A stretch of 64,000 bases of DNA from VFJZ01 sp046598415 (lineage in GTDB: Bacteria > Actinomycetota > Thermoleophilia > Gaiellales > F1-60-MAGs149), in contig JBKJIG010000081.1 of the NCBI GenBank assembly GCA_046598415.1, positions 1-64,000 of the forward strand, written 5' to 3'. The notes under the pieces were generated by a model that was not told the DNA's origin, searched no databases, and saw only the letters and a list, made by a program, of their open reading frames with translations. The first letter of the stretch is position 1. Each line of letters opens with the position of its first letter. This document shows, one piece after another, positions 19,631 to 33,018 of the stretch. The position numbers and the translations under genes were made by a program.

Positions 19631-20560
19631 CTACCGGCTGGTGAGCGTCACCAGCACCGCAGCGGCCGTGTGGAGCCGGTTCTCCGCCTGGTCGAAGACC
19701 ACCGACTGCGGGCCTTCGAGCACGGCGTCGGTGACCTCCTCACCGCGGTGGGCGGGCAGGCAGTGCATGAACACGGCGTCGGGGCGGGCCCGCGCCATCA
19801 GGGTCTCGTCGACCTGGTAGCGGCCCAGCACGGCGAGCTTCGCCTCGCGCTCGTCCTCCTCGCCCATCGACACGAACACGTCGGTGTAGACGGCGTGCGC
19901 GCCGGTGACCGCCTCGGCGGGATCGTCGAGCACACGCACCGAGCCGCCGGTCTCGGCAGCGACGGCGGTGGCCCAGGCGATCACATCGGCGCTCGGCCGG
20001 TACCCCTCGGGGCAGGCGAGACGCACGTGCGCGCCGGCCAGCACGCAGCCCTCGATCAGCGAGTGCGCGACGTTGTTGCCGTCGCCCACGTACGCCACCT
20101 CGAGCCCGGCCAGCGAGCCGAAGTGCTCGTGCAGCGTCAGCAGGTCGGCGAGCGCCTGGCACGGGTGGTGCGTGTCGGTCAGCGCGTTCACGATCGGAAC
20201 CGACGACCACCAGGCGAACTCCTCGACGTCCGCGTGTGCGTGCGTGCGGATCACGATCGCGGCGCAGTAGCGCGAGATGACGCGCGCGGTGTCGGCGATC
20301 GGCTCGCCGCGGCCGAGCTGCAGCTGGTCGGGGCCGGCGAAGATCGGGTGCCCGCCGAGGCGCGCCACGGCCGCCTCGAACGAGACCCGTGTGCGCGTGG
20401 AGGGCTTGGTGAAGTGCAGGAGAACCGAACGCCCGCTGAGCACTCCCGCGTGGACGGTGGGATCGGCCTTCAGCTCGGCCGCGAGTGCGATCAGCGACTC
20501 GAGTCCGGCCGAGTCGAGCCCACCGAGCGACAGCAGGTGGTCCGGGGCGTTGGCAATCAT
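19631..20560 (-). CDS. argF: Ornithine carbamoyltransferase
   Basis: 309 residues. Carbamoyl-phosphate motif FTKPSTRTR, HPCQALADLLT, and the ornithine motif MHCLPAHRG are intact; an SMGEEDE loop replaces the usual SMG loop but keeps SMG. Condenses carbamoyl phosphate and ornithine to citrulline in arginine synthesis. The Met at 20560 is chosen over that at 20566 because a perfect TATACT box lies 7 nt upstream of it. That box sits inside a 32-bp inverted repeat with ARG-box character. No other arg genes nearby. Confidence 0.95.
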   Translation of the reverse strand: MIANAPDHLLSLGGLDSAGLESLIALAAELKADPTVHAGVLSGRSVLLHFTKPSTRTRVSFEAAVARLGGHPIFAGPDQLQLGRGEPIADTARVISRYCAAIVIRTHAHADVEEFAWWSSVPIVNALTDTHHPCQALADLLTLHEHFGSLAGLEVAYVGDGNNVAHSLIEGCVLAGAHVRLACPEGYRPSADVIAWATAVAAETGGSVRVLDDPAEAVTGAHAVYTDVFVSMGEEDEREAKLAVLGRYQVDETLMARARPDAVFMHCLPAHRGEEVTDAVLEGPQSVVFDQAENRLHTAAAVLVTLTSR

Positions 20561-20561
20561 C

Positions 20562-20595
20562 TGCATGAGTATACACAGACGTGTATACTCATGCG
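20562..20595 (-). promoter_or_regulatory. argF promoter with tandem ARG-box-like operator
   Basis: A 32-bp inverted repeat (20563-20594; 14-bp perfect arms GCATGAGTATACAC / GTGTATACTCATGC, 4-nt centre) covers the argF -10 (TATACT, minus strand, 20568-20573) and touches the start. Each arm itself has the ArgR half-site form TGCAT-N4-ATACA, with centres 20 bp apart, the spacing known for paired ARG boxes. It is strongly AT-rich for this genome. ArgR binding is inference; a hairpin ending copA transcription is the alternative. Confidence 0.6.
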
Positions 20596-20602
20596 TGCGG
20601 GC

Positions 20603-22522
<1,920 letters not shown>

Positions 22523-22529
22523 GGCGAGG

Positions 22530-22566
22530 ATCGTACCATACCCCCCTAGGGTATTTGTGGTAGATT
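22530..22566. promoter_or_regulatory. Divergent copA/csoR promoters with CsoR-type operator
   Basis: The operator-like palindrome ATACCCCCCTAGGGTAT (22538-22554) sits between two -10 hexamers: TACGAT for copA (minus strand, 22530-22535) and TAGATT for csoR (22561-22566), each exactly 7 nt before its start codon. CsoR family sites are known as GC-box palindromes with flanking AT, which this fits. Binding would block both promoters until Cu(I) is present; this is inference from position. Confidence 0.75.
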
Positions 22567-22573
22567 GCCGGGC

Positions 22574-22861
22574 GTGACTACCGACACCCGCGGCTACAGC
22601 GCCTCGCGCGACGACCTCAAGGCCCGGCTCCGCAAGATCGAGGGCCAGGTGCGCGGCGTCGAGCGGATGATTGACGACGACCGCTACTGCATCGACGTGC
22701 TGACGCAGATCGCCGCCGTGCAGGCGGCCCTCGACAAGGTCGCGCTGGGCCTGCTCGACGGCCACGTCTCGCACTGCGTCGTCGGCGGCCACGGCCCCGG
22801 CACCGAAGAGGAGCGCACGACCGAGCTGATGTCCGCCGTCGGTCGCCTGCTGCGACGGTGA
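22574..22861 (+). CDS. csoR: CsoR-family copper-sensing repressor
   Basis: 95 residues, all-helical DUF156/CsoR fold (RLRKIEGQVRGVERMIDDDRYC). The Cu(I) ligand set C-H-C is visible: Cys in RYCIDVL, then His and Cys in DGHVSHCV. Represses copper export until Cu(I) binds. GTG start set by the TAGATT box 7 nt upstream. Its TGA overlaps the GTG of the next gene. Confidence 0.93.
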   Translation: MTTDTRGYSASRDDLKARLRKIEGQVRGVERMIDDDRYCIDVLTQIAAVQAALDKVALGLLDGHVSHCVVGGHGPGTEEERTTELMSAVGRLLRR

Positions 22862-23517
22862 GCCCGGCCTCCCTGGCGCCCAGCACCCTCGTGGCCGCGG
22901 CCGGCACGCTGCTCGATCGCGCCATGGCGGGCGACGTGGGCACGCTCGCGGCCACCTTCGCGCAGACGACGCTGGTGGTCGGCTCGGCCCAGACCGAGGC
23001 CTCGATCAAGCGGCGCGCGTGCGAGACCGACGGGATCCCCGTGATCCGGCGCGGCTCGGGCGGCGGCGCCGTGCTGTGCGATCCGGGCCTGCTCGAGGTC
23101 GATGTCGCGCTCCCCGCGGGCCACGCCCTGCTGGACGACGACGTGACGGAGTCCTACCGCTTCCTCGGCCAGGCGTGGGTCGACGCGCTGGCCGCCATCG
23201 ACATCGAGGGCCGCCTGGTGACGGTGGACGAGGCGCGGGCGCTGTCCGACGACCGCCGCGCCGCGGCCCGCGTCGCCTGCTACGCCGGCCTGTCGCCGTA
23301 CGAGGTGGTCGATTCCGGCGGCCGCAAGCTGGTCGGCCTCTGCCAGCGGCGCCGCCGCGGCGCCGCGCTGTTCCAGTGCAGCCTCGCGTGCGGCCGGGAT
23401 CCGGCCGACGTGGTGCGCTACGTGCGCGTCGACGCCGGTCAGCTGACCGCGACGCGTGCGGTCGACCGCACGCCGGCAGCCGTCTGGGCTGCGCTGGGGC
23501 CGCTACTCGGCGTCTGA
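22858..23517 (+). CDS. Lipoate-protein ligase-like (BPL/LplA family)
   Basis: 219 residues from GTG overlapping the csoR stop. RRGSGGGAVLCDPG corresponds to the RRxSGGGxV substrate loop of LplA/LipB-type ligases, and GGRKLVGLCQRRRRGAALFQ carries the conserved lysine. The histidine that usually follows the SGGG loop is absent (Leu-Cys instead), so the reaction (ligation or octanoyl transfer) is uncertain. Short for a full LplA. Coupled to csoR only by position. Confidence 0.75.
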   Translation: MSPASLAPSTLVAAAGTLLDRAMAGDVGTLAATFAQTTLVVGSAQTEASIKRRACETDGIPVIRRGSGGGAVLCDPGLLEVDVALPAGHALLDDDVTESYRFLGQAWVDALAAIDIEGRLVTVDEARALSDDRRAAARVACYAGLSPYEVVDSGGRKLVGLCQRRRRGAALFQCSLACGRDPADVVRYVRVDAGQLTATRAVDRTPAAVWAALGPLLGV

Positions 23518-23883
23518 GATCTTGGCGCGCGCCTCGCGTGCCTTGGCACGCACGCGGGCCCGGGAGGCGGCGATCTCATCGACGTCCTCGGCCACGCCTG
23601 CGGCGACGGACGCGTCGGCGTTCGAGGTCTCGACGTCGCCCGCGCTCTCCGCGAGCCGCGCCCGCAGCGACATGCGCAGGTCGTCCGTCTCGCCCTCCGG
23701 CTCGGCCTGGTGCTCCGCCTCGGCGTACTCGTGCTCGGCGATCTCGGTCTCGTAGTGGTGCCGGTCGGACACCCTGCCGGTCGCGCGGCGAAGCCACTCG
23801 TAGGTTCCCGGCGACGCGACGAGGGCAGCCGCGGCGCCCGCTGCACCGGTCGTCAGGATGATGATTGAACGGATTCGCACCAC
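23503..23883 (-). CDS. Unknown protein with one N-terminal membrane segment
   Basis: 126 residues from GTG with a good Shine-Dalgarno (AAGGAGCG) and a TACACT box further upstream. A membrane segment or uncleaved signal (IRSIIILTTGAAGAAAALVASPG) is followed by a charged, Glu/Ala/Arg-rich, probably helical tail (EHEYAEAEHQAEPEGETDD, RARVRAKAREARAKI). No family recognised. The 3' end overlaps the convergent ligase gene by 15 bp; divergent from rpsF. Confidence 0.75.
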   Translation of the reverse strand: MVRIRSIIILTTGAAGAAAALVASPGTYEWLRRATGRVSDRHHYETEIAEHEYAEAEHQAEPEGETDDLRMSLRARLAESAGDVETSNADASVAAGVAEDVDEIAASRARVRAKAREARAKISDAE

Positions 23884-24005
23884 GGACGCTCCTTGCGGGG
23901 AATTGGTCGAGTGTAGCGGCGCGCTCGCCCGCGCGATACTGGTACATTCAGACGGCTGCGGCCGCCCTCGGCCGCTTTCGAGTGCCCTCGAGGAGCGTAC
24001 GTACC

Positions 24006-24302
24006 TTGCAGTCCTACGAAGCCCTGATCCTGATCGAGCCCGACGTCGAGGAAGAGCGTCAGGACGAGATCATCGCCCGCGTTCGCGAGATCGTCCTCGG
24101 TGGAGGCGGCTCCTGGGACGCGGTCGATCCGTGGGGGCGCAAGAAGCTCTCGTACGAGATTCAGAAGCACACGGAGGCGCACCACTGGATGGTGCAGTTC
24201 TCCAGCGAGCCCGTCGCGCTCGCCGAGGTCGATCGCGTGCTGCGCATCACCGACGGCGTGCTGCGGCACAAGACGCTGCGGCGCTCTGCCGCCGTCGCCT
24301 GA
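24006..24302 (+). CDS. rpsF: 30S ribosomal protein S6
   Basis: 98 residues from TTG, with a GAGGAG Shine-Dalgarno about 11 nt upstream; a GTG eight codons earlier (23982) is the alternative. S6 hallmarks: YEALILIEPDVEEE, WGRKKLSYEIQKHTEAHHWMVQF, LRITDGVLRHKTLR. First gene of the rpsF-ssb-rplI-dnaB string; rpsR, which normally follows ssb, is missing. Confidence 0.95.
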   Translation: MQSYEALILIEPDVEEERQDEIIARVREIVLGGGGSWDAVDPWGRKKLSYEIQKHTEAHHWMVQFSSEPVALAEVDRVLRITDGVLRHKTLRRSAAVA

Positions 24303-24303
24303 T

Positions 24304-24352
24304 TTGACAACGTCCGACCCGTCACCTACCTTTCCCCGAACAGATGTTCGGG
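24304..24352 (+). promoter_or_regulatory. ssb promoter with LexA (SOS) box
   Basis: A near-ideal promoter lies between rpsF and ssb: TTGACA (24304-24309), 17-bp spacer, TACCTT (24327-24332). Immediately downstream, over the expected start of transcription, is the palindrome CCCGAACA-GA-TGTTCGGG (24335-24352), whose core CGAACAGATGTTCG fits the Gram-positive SOS consensus CGAACRNRYGTTYG fully. LexA control of ssb apart from rpsF is the inference. Confidence 0.8.
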
Positions 24353-24365
24353 AAGGAGCCTTGCT

Positions 24366-24833
24366 ATGGCCAGTATCAACCGTGTGGTGCTCGTCGGAAA
24401 CCTGACGCGCGATCCGGAGCTGAAGTCGCTGCCCAGCGGCATGGCCGTCTGCGATCTTGGTCTGGCGGTCAACCACCGCCGCAAGAACCAGCAGACCGGT
24501 GAGTGGGTCGAGGAGCCGAACTACTTCCGCGTCTCGGTGTTCGGCACGCAGGCCGAGAGCTGCGCGCGGTTCCTCACCAAGGGCCGCTCGGTGGCCATCG
24601 ATGGCCGGCTGCGCTGGCGCCAGTGGGATGCACCCGACGGCACCAAGCGCGAGGCAGTCGAGGTCGTGGCCGAGACGGTGCAGTTCATCGGCCCGCGCGA
24701 CGGCGCGGGCGGTGGCAATGCCGGCGGAGACGACGGCGGGTACACCCGACCATCGGCTGCGCCTCCCGTGAGCACGCCTGCGCCAGGCCCCTTCTCCGGT
24801 GACAGCAACGTCGACGACGACATTCCCTTCTGA
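24366..24833 (+). CDS. ssb: Single-stranded DNA-binding protein
   Basis: 155 residues. OB fold (INRVVLVGNLTRDPELKSLPS, NYFRVSVFG, GRLRWRQWDAPDGTKREAVEVVAETVQF), Gly/Pro-rich linker, and the acidic C-terminal tip DDDIPF that binds partner proteins. GGAAGGAG Shine-Dalgarno, whose first bases are the end of the LexA-box palindrome, so repressor binding would also cover the ribosome site DNA. Translated between rpsF and rplI. Confidence 0.97.
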   Translation: MASINRVVLVGNLTRDPELKSLPSGMAVCDLGLAVNHRRKNQQTGEWVEEPNYFRVSVFGTQAESCARFLTKGRSVAIDGRLRWRQWDAPDGTKREAVEVVAETVQFIGPRDGAGGGNAGGDDGGYTRPSAAPPVSTPAPGPFSGDSNVDDDIPF

Positions 24834-24857
24834 TCCTCAAAGGAACACGGCTCTCTC

Positions 24858-25400
24858 ATGACCAAGTCCGGTAGCGTCAAGGCGATCCTCCTCGTCGATG
24901 TCGAGCACCTCGGGCACCGCGGCGACGTCGTCGCGGTCGCTCGCGGCTATCTGCGCAACTACCTCCAGCCCCGGCACCTCGCCGAGCAGGCGTCCGAGGC
25001 GCGCATCGCCGAGATCGATCGCGTGCGCTCGCAGCGCTCCCGGCAGGAGGCCAAGAGCGTCGACGAGGCGCGCGAGATCGCGAAGGTCGTCGATCGCACG
25101 GTCCTGAAGATCCCGGCCCGCGCCGGCGCCGACGGCCGGATGTACGGCTCGGTCACCTCGGCCGACCTGGCCGACGAGATCTGGCGCACGCGCAAGATCC
25201 GCATCGACCGCCGCAAGGTGCGTCTCGACGAGCCCATCAAGGCGCTCGGCGACTACCTGGTCGCGATCGACCTGTTCCCCGAGGTGCGCGCCAGCCTGCG
25301 CGTGTCGGTGGCGCAGGCCGAGGGCTTCGACGCGACGGCGACGGCGGTCGACGCCGAGCCCGCCGCCGCGCCCGCCGCGGCCGCCGTCGCAGCAGAGTAG
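24858..25400 (+). CDS. rplI: 50S ribosomal protein L9
   Basis: 180 residues. L9 N-domain motif ILLVDVEHLGHRGDVVAVARGYLRNYLQP, long connecting helix, C-domain DGRMYGSVTSADLADEIW. Carries a 5-10 residue N-terminal extension (MTKSGS) and an Ala/Pro-rich C-terminal tail of about 25 residues not needed for the fold. AAAGGAA Shine-Dalgarno. Directly after ssb; no rpsR in between. Confidence 0.95.
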   Translation: MTKSGSVKAILLVDVEHLGHRGDVVAVARGYLRNYLQPRHLAEQASEARIAEIDRVRSQRSRQEAKSVDEAREIAKVVDRTVLKIPARAGADGRMYGSVTSADLADEIWRTRKIRIDRRKVRLDEPIKALGDYLVAIDLFPEVRASLRVSVAQAEGFDATATAVDAEPAAAPAAAAVAAE

Positions 25401-25410
25401 AGGCCGCCTC

Positions 25411-27189
<1,779 letters not shown>

Positions 27190-27193
27190 CGTC

Positions 27194-28482
<1,289 letters not shown>

Positions 28483-28486
<4 letters not shown>

Positions 28487-29772
28487 TCGTCCTGGTCGTC
28501 GGCTCCGGTGGTCGCGAGCACGCGCTGGTCGCCGCCCTCGCCGCCTCGCCCTCGGTGACCGAGGTGCACGCCGCGCCCGGCAACCCCGGCATCGCGCGCA
28601 CCGCGGCGTGCCATCCCGTCAACGCGCTCGACCTGGAGGGTGTCGCCGCGCTGGCCCGCTCGCTCGACGCCGCCCTCGTCGTCGTCGGCCCCGAGGCACC
28701 CCTCGTGGAGGGCCTCGCCGACCTGCTGCGACACACCGGCATCCCGGTGTTCGGGCCAGGCGCGCCCGCCGCGCGGCTCGAGGGGTCGAAGGCGTTCGCG
28801 AAAGAGGTCATGCAGGCGGCGGGCGTGCCGACCGCGGCCTCGTTCAACGCCGCCACCATGACCGAGGTACGCGCCGCGCTGGCGGCGCTCGACGGCCCCG
28901 CGGTCGTGAAGGCCGACGGCCTCGCCGCCGGCAAGGGGGTCGTGGTCTGCGACGACGCCGCCGAGGCCGAGGCGGCCGCCGCCGAGATGCTCATCGGCGG
29001 ATCGCTCGGCGACGCCGGCCGCACCCTCGTGATCGAGGAGCGTCTGACCGGCCCCGAGGTGTCGCTGCTGGCGCTGTGCGACGGTGAGACCGCGGTGCCG
29101 CTGGCCGCCGCGCAGGACTTCAAGCGCATCGGCGACGGCGACGAGGGGCCCAACACCGGCGGCATGGGGGCGTTCTCGCCCATACCCGGCATCGGCGCCG
29201 TCGGCGCGGCCGAGATCTGCGACGTCGTCCACGTGCCGGTGCTGCGCGAGCTCAGCCGCCGCGGTATCCATTTCAACGGCTGCCTCTACGCCGGCATCAT
29301 GCTCACGCCGACGGGCGCGAAGGTGCTGGAGTTCAACGTCCGGTTCGGCGACCCCGAGACGCAGGCGCTGGTGCCGCGCATCGAGGGCGACTTCGCGCAG
29401 CGCCTGCTCGACGCCGCTTGCGGGCGCCTGACACGCGACGCGATCCGCTTCCGCCCCGGCGCGTGCGTGCACGTCGCGATGGCGTCGCGCGGGTATCCGG
29501 CCACCAGCGAGAGCGGCGTCGAGATCACCGGCTGCGACGCGGCCGAGGCGTCCGACCCGGACGGTCGCGTCCAGGTGTTCCACGCCGGCACCGCGCTGCG
29601 CGGCGACCGGCTCGTCACGGCCGGCGGTCGCGTGCTCGGCGTCAGCGCTCTCGGCGACGACATCGCCGACGCCCGCGCCCGCGCCTACGCCGCCGTCGAC
29701 CTGATCGCGTTCGACGGCATGCAGCGCCGCACCGACATCGCCGCGGCCGCAGCCGCACAGGTCGAGGTCTAG
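28483..29772 (+). CDS. purD: Phosphoribosylamine-glycine ligase (GAR synthetase)
   Basis: 429 residues, ATP-grasp enzyme. N-domain VLVVGSGGREHALV, ATP-grasp motifs AVVKADGLAAGKGVVVC and NTGGMGAFSP, and LYAGIMLTPTGAKVLEFNVRFGDPETQ. Makes glycinamide ribonucleotide in de novo purine synthesis. Translationally coupled to purA. Ninety-nine bases separate it from purB. Confidence 0.97.
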
Positions 29773-29871
29773 GCACCCTCCCGCTCCGCTCGCCCGGCGC
29801 CGACCGGCCGTCAGCCGACACCTGCCCGGAAGCGCCGCCGACGGAGGGGCCAGCCGGTAGCCTACGGAGAC

Positions 29872-31191
29872 GTGATCGCCCGCTACACACGCCCTGAGAT
29901 CGGGGCCGTCTGGACGGACGAGCGACGCCTGGAGCGCTGGCTCGACGTGGAGCTGGCGGCCCTCGACGGCTGGGTGACGCTCAACGTCGTGCCGGCCGAC
30001 GCCGTCGCCGACATCCGCGCGAACGCCCACATCGACGTGGAGCGCGCAAAGGAGATCGAGCGCCGCACGAACCACGACGTGATCGCCTTCACCGAGTCGA
30101 TCGCCGAGCAGGTCGGGCCATCGTCGCGCTGGTTCCACTACGGGCTCACCTCGTCCGACGTCGTCGACACCGGCCTCGCACTGCAGCTGCGCGACGCGGG
30201 CGCGATCATCCTCACCTCGCTCGACCGGGCCATCGCGGCCGTCGAGGCGCGCGCGATCGAGCACCGCGACACCCCGTGCATCGGCCGCACCCACGGCGTC
30301 CACGCCGAGCCGACCACCTTCGGGCTGAAGCTGCTCGGCTGGGCCTGCGACCTGCAGCGCAACCGGGTGCGGCTGCGCAGCGCGCTCGACGGCGTCAGCG
30401 TCGCCAAGCTGTCGGGCGCCGTCGGCGCGTACGGCAACCTCGATCCTCGCGTCGAGGAGCACGTCGCGCGCACGCTCGACCTCGAGGTCGAGACGGCCGC
30501 CACGCAGGTGATCGCCCGCGACCGGCACGCCACGCTGCTGTGCGCCCTGGCGGTGCTGGGCTCGTCGCTCGACCGGTTCGCGACCGAGGTCCGCCACCTG
30601 CAGCGCACCGAGGTGCGCGAGGCGGAAGAGCCGTTCGGTCGCGGCCAGAAGGGCTCCTCGGCGATGCCGCACAAGCGCAACCCGATCACGTGCGAGCGCA
30701 TCTCCGGCCTGGCCCGGGTGCTGCGCGGCAACGCGGTCGTCGCGCTCGAGAACGTCGCGCTGTGGCACGAGCGCGACATCTCCCACTCCTCGGCCGAGCG
30801 CGTCATCCTGGCCGACTCGACCATCCTCGCCGACTACATTCTCGACAAGTTCTCCTTCGTGATGGAGGGCCTCGTCGTCCGGCCCGAGCGGATGCTGCAG
30901 AACCTGAACGCGTCGCACGGCCTGCCCTTCTCGGGCCGCGTGCTGCTGAAGCTGGTCGAGGCGGGCCTGTCCCGCGAGGCCGCCTACGACATCGTGCAGC
31001 GCAACGCGATGCGCGCGTGGGAGACCGACGAGCAGCTGCGCGACCTGATCGCCGCCGACCCCGACGCGGCCGCCGTGCCGGCGTCGGTCCTGGACGAGGC
31101 ATTCGACCTCGCCGACTTCCTGCGCCACGTGCGCGTCCCCTTCGAACGCGCGCTGTCCCTGCGCGAGGAGCCGATCGATGTCCACGCTTGA
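29872..31191 (+). CDS. purB: Adenylosuccinate lyase
   Basis: 439 residues from GTG. Fumarase/ASL superfamily with signature GSSAMPHKRNPITCE, TSSDVVDTGLALQ and TIGRTHG-like IGRTHGVHAEPTTFG. Splits SAICAR and adenylosuccinate, releasing fumarate. TAGCCT (29858-29863) ends 8 nt before the GTG, pointing to its own leaderless promoter within the cluster. Its 3' end overlaps purC by 14 bp. Confidence 0.97.
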   Translation: MIARYTRPEIGAVWTDERRLERWLDVELAALDGWVTLNVVPADAVADIRANAHIDVERAKEIERRTNHDVIAFTESIAEQVGPSSRWFHYGLTSSDVVDTGLALQLRDAGAIILTSLDRAIAAVEARAIEHRDTPCIGRTHGVHAEPTTFGLKLLGWACDLQRNRVRLRSALDGVSVAKLSGAVGAYGNLDPRVEEHVARTLDLEVETAATQVIARDRHATLLCALAVLGSSLDRFATEVRHLQRTEVREAEEPFGRGQKGSSAMPHKRNPITCERISGLARVLRGNAVVALENVALWHERDISHSSAERVILADSTILADYILDKFSFVMEGLVVRPERMLQNLNASHGLPFSGRVLLKLVEAGLSREAAYDIVQRNAMRAWETDEQLRDLIAADPDAAAVPASVLDEAFDLADFLRHVRVPFERALSLREEPIDVHA

Positions 31192-32080
31192 CGACCTGCT
31201 CGTCGCCTCCGGCAAGGTGCGCGAGATCTACGACCTGGGCGACGGCACGCTGCTGCTGGTGGCGTCCGACCGCATGTCGGCCTTCGACGTGATCCTGCCG
31301 ACGCCGATTCCCGACAAGGGCCGCGTGCTGACCGGCATGACCCGGTTCTGGCTCGACCGCACGCAGCACATCGTCGCCAACCACATGCTCGGCACGGCGC
31401 CCGGCGAGCTGCCCGAGCTGGCCCGGACGCCCGAGCTGGCGGGGCGCACGATGCACGTCAAGAAGCTCGAGATGCTGCCGGTCGAGTGCGTGGTGCGCGG
31501 CTACCTGGTCGGCTCCGGCTGGAAGGACTACCAGCGCACCGGCACCGTCTGCGGGCACAGCCTGCCGAAGGGTCTCGAGCAGGCCGCGCGCCTGCCGCAC
31601 CCCCTGTTCACGCCGTCCACCAAGGCCGAGCTGGGCGAGCACGACGAGAACATCACCGCCACCCAGGGCATCGCGCTCGTCGGCGGGCCGCGGTTCCGCG
31701 AGCTGGAGCGCGCGTCGATCGCGCTGTACGAGGTGGCCGCCAAGCACGCGGCGGCGCGCGGCATCATCCTCGCCGACACGAAGTTCGAGTTCGGCGTCGA
31801 CCCCTCGGGCACGCTCGTGCTGGCCGACGAGGTGCTGACCCCCGACTCCTCGCGTTACTGGCCGGCCGACTCGTACCACACCGGCATCAGCCCGCCGAGC
31901 TTCGACAAGCAGTACGTTCGCGACTACCTCGAGACGCTCGACTGGGACAAGACGGCGCCCGGCCCCGAGCTGCCCGACGACGTGCGCGACGGCACCGCGG
32001 CGAAGTACCGCGACGCGTACGCGCGCATCACCGGTGCCGACTTCGGCGCCTACCTCCAAGAGATGGGAGTGACCGCATGA
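31178..32080 (+). CDS. purC: SAICAR synthase
   Basis: 300 residues, the longer yeast-type SAICAR synthetase rather than the 235-residue type. Motifs GKVREIYDLGDGTLLLVASDRMSAF, ECVVRGYLVGSGWKDYQ, EHDENIT and DEVLTPDSSRYWP. Joins CAIR and aspartate. Start lies inside the purB 3' end; stop overlaps purS ATG. Confidence 0.97.
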   Translation: MSTLDDLLVASGKVREIYDLGDGTLLLVASDRMSAFDVILPTPIPDKGRVLTGMTRFWLDRTQHIVANHMLGTAPGELPELARTPELAGRTMHVKKLEMLPVECVVRGYLVGSGWKDYQRTGTVCGHSLPKGLEQAARLPHPLFTPSTKAELGEHDENITATQGIALVGGPRFRELERASIALYEVAAKHAAARGIILADTKFEFGVDPSGTLVLADEVLTPDSSRYWPADSYHTGISPPSFDKQYVRDYLETLDWDKTAPGPELPDDVRDGTAAKYRDAYARITGADFGAYLQEMGVTA

Positions 32081-32316
32081 AGGTGACGGTGCTCGTGCGG
32101 CCCCGCGACGGGATCCTCGATCCGCAGGGACAGGCGATCGACCGGTCGCTCCAGGGTCTCGGTTACGCCAGCCGCGGCGTCCGCGCCGGCAAGGTGTTCG
32201 ACCTCGAGCTCGACGCCGCCGACCGTGGCGCGGCCGAGTCCCAGGCCCGTGAGCTCGCGGAGCGGGTGCTCACCAACCCGCTGATCGAGCAGTTCGAGGT
32301 CGTCGTGCATGGCTAG
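32077..32316 (+). CDS. purS: FGAM synthase subunit PurS
   Basis: 79 residues, complete PurS: KVTVLVRPRDGILDPQGQAI, LGY...VRAGKVFDLEL, NPLIEQFEV. Structural subunit that bridges PurL and PurQ. ATGA overlap with purC, and 8-bp overlap with purQ. Its presence predicts the small, three-part FGAM synthase, in line with the 730-residue PurL. Confidence 0.95.
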   Translation: MKVTVLVRPRDGILDPQGQAIDRSLQGLGYASRGVRAGKVFDLELDAADRGAAESQARELAERVLTNPLIEQFEVVVHG

Positions 32317-32980
32317 GCGCATCGGCGTCGTCACCTTTCCCGGCACGTGCGACGACCGCGACGCGCTGCGCGCCGTCGAGGCGTGCGGCGGCGAGCCGGT
32401 CGCGCTCTGGCACAAGGACGACGATCTGCGCGGCGTCGACGGCGTGTTCCTCCCCGGCGGCTTCTCGTTCGGCGACTACCTGCGCTGCGGCGCCATCGCG
32501 TCGCTGTCTCCGGTCATGGCCGCGATCGCGCGCTTCGCCGCCGACGGCGGGCCGGTGCTCGGTGTCTGCAACGGGTTTCAGATGCTCTGCGAGACCGGCC
32601 TCCTGCCGGGCGTGCTGCGCGGCAACCACCACGGCCGGTTCAACTGCCTGGAGGTCGAGCTCGTGATCGAGCGGCCCTCGCCGTGGACGGGCAACCGCCC
32701 GGCCGGCGCGACGCTGACGATCCCGATCAAGCACGGCGAGGGCGCCTGGTACGTGCTGGACGACGAGGCCGAGCGGCTTGCGGCAGGCGGTCAGGTGCTG
32801 CTGCGCTACGGCGCCGACGTGAACGGCGCCACCGCCCTGGTGGCCGGCGTCTGCAACGAGGCCGGGAACGTGTTCGGCCTGATGCCGCACCCCGAGCACG
32901 CCGTCGACGCGCTGATCGGATCGACCGACGGCCGCGCCATCGTCGGCGGCCTGCTCGAGATCGCCGCCGTCCCCGCCTGA
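32309..32980 (+). CDS. purQ: FGAM synthase, glutamine amidotransferase subunit PurQ
   Basis: 223 residues, class I amidotransferase. Catalytic Cys in GVCNGFQMLCE, His/Glu in MPHPEHAVD; N-terminal FPGTCDDRDALRAVEACGG. Supplies ammonia to PurL. Overlaps purS by 8 bp. Separated from purL by two unrelated-looking genes on the same strand plus one small gene on the other. Confidence 0.97.
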   Translation: MARRIGVVTFPGTCDDRDALRAVEACGGEPVALWHKDDDLRGVDGVFLPGGFSFGDYLRCGAIASLSPVMAAIARFAADGGPVLGVCNGFQMLCETGLLPGVLRGNHHGRFNCLEVELVIERPSPWTGNRPAGATLTIPIKHGEGAWYVLDDEAERLAAGGQVLLRYGADVNGATALVAGVCNEAGNVFGLMPHPEHAVDALIGSTDGRAIVGGLLEIAAVPA

Positions 32981-33018
32981 CGTTCAAGCCGGCGGGCCAT
33001 CCGGCCGATGCCAAGACG

